NCBI GenBank assembly: GCA_934216625.1 | Contig: CAKQCC010000042.1 | Coordinates: 1 to 6,506, forward strand | Length of the DNA stretch: 6,506 bases | Direction: 5' to 3' | DNA from: an uncultured Lactobacillaceae bacterium | GTDB taxonomy: Bacteria; Bacillota; Bacilli; Lactobacillales; Lactobacillaceae | Shown: piece by piece, positions 6,417 through 6,506 of the stretch | How positions within the stretch are numbered: the stretch's first letter is position 1 | How the letters are laid out: each line of letters begins with the position of its first letter | The notes under the pieces: generated by a model | What the model was told of the DNA's origin: nothing | What the model saw: only the letters and a program-made list of their open reading frames with translations | Database searches by the model: none | Position numbers and translations under genes: made by a program

Positions 6417-6502
6417 TGCCGAGGATCGGGCTCGAACCGATACGGACAAAAATGTCCGCGGGATTTTAAATCCCGTGCGTCTGCCAATTCCGCCACCCCG
6501 GC
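6417..6502 (-). tRNA. tRNA-Leu (TAA)
   Basis: Acceptor GCCGGGG/CCTCGGC (one G.T pair), discriminator A, and a class II variable arm with a GGACA/TGTCC hairpin. Anticodon arm CGGGA-TTTAAAA-TCCCG gives TAA. It is the first tRNA of the operon visible here; only 4 nt precede it, so the operon promoter and probably more genes lie outside the window. Confidence 0.97.
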
Positions 6503-6506
6503 AAAA

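Overview
The window looks like a chromosomal segment of a low-GC Gram-positive of the order Lactobacillales, probably Lactobacillaceae. Three things point there: an SMK-box (SAM-III) riboswitch in front of metK, a control element known from lactic acid bacteria; a tRNA gene order close to the large Firmicutes tRNA operons (Met-Ile2-Ser-fMet-Asp-Phe); and an MnmM/YtqB-type methyltransferase. None of the 20 tRNA genes encodes its 3' CCA. I cannot assign a genus.

Layout. At 1-557 (+) is the nearly complete 3' part of mnmM (ytqB), a SAM-dependent tRNA wobble-uridine methyltransferase. It converges on metK (630-1820, -), and a metK-directed terminator lies between them. The metK leader (1828-1893, -) is a clear SMK box that holds the Shine-Dalgarno sequence, so the best start is a TTG at 1820 and not the upstream in-frame GTG or ATG, which lie inside the riboswitch. 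Upstream is a short-form UvrA paralogue (1938-4484, -) without the UvrB-binding domain. From 4513 to the window end is a tRNA operon on the minus strand, closed by a strong terminator at 4502-4543 only 17 nt before the uvrA start. In transcription order it reads Leu(UAA)-Arg(ACG)-Pro(UGG)-Met(CAU)-Ile2(CAU)-Ser(UGA)-fMet(CAU)-Asp(GUC)-Phe(GAA)-Gly(UCC)-Ile(GAU)-Ser(GCU)-Glu(UUC)-Asp(GUC)-Phe(GAA)-Tyr(GUA)-Trp(CCA)-His(GUG)-[240-nt spacer]-Cys(GCA)-Leu(CAA). It begins beyond the window, and the Asp-Phe pair is present twice.

The most striking signal is in the tRNA sequences. Four tRNAs (Trp, Tyr, Ser-UGA, Ile2) encode C at position 33, normally an almost invariant U. Three others (Glu, Gly, one Asp) encode C at position 55, the normally invariant pseudouridine site. 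Further C residues sit in A.C mismatches in the Ser(GCU) anticodon stem, the Met T-stem and possibly the Asp D-stem. At positions 33 and 55 every deviation is C for U, so reading C as U restores the consensus each time. This suggests, but does not prove, a bacterial tRNA C-to-U editing activity; the alternative is tolerated decay of tRNA consensus positions in a fast-evolving lineage. Long open frames across the tRNA cluster are shadows of the tRNA genes and are not annotated.

The genes share a loose theme. MetK makes the SAM that MnmM-type enzymes use on tRNA, and the riboswitch senses that SAM. This is a functional observation and not evidence of a joint operon.
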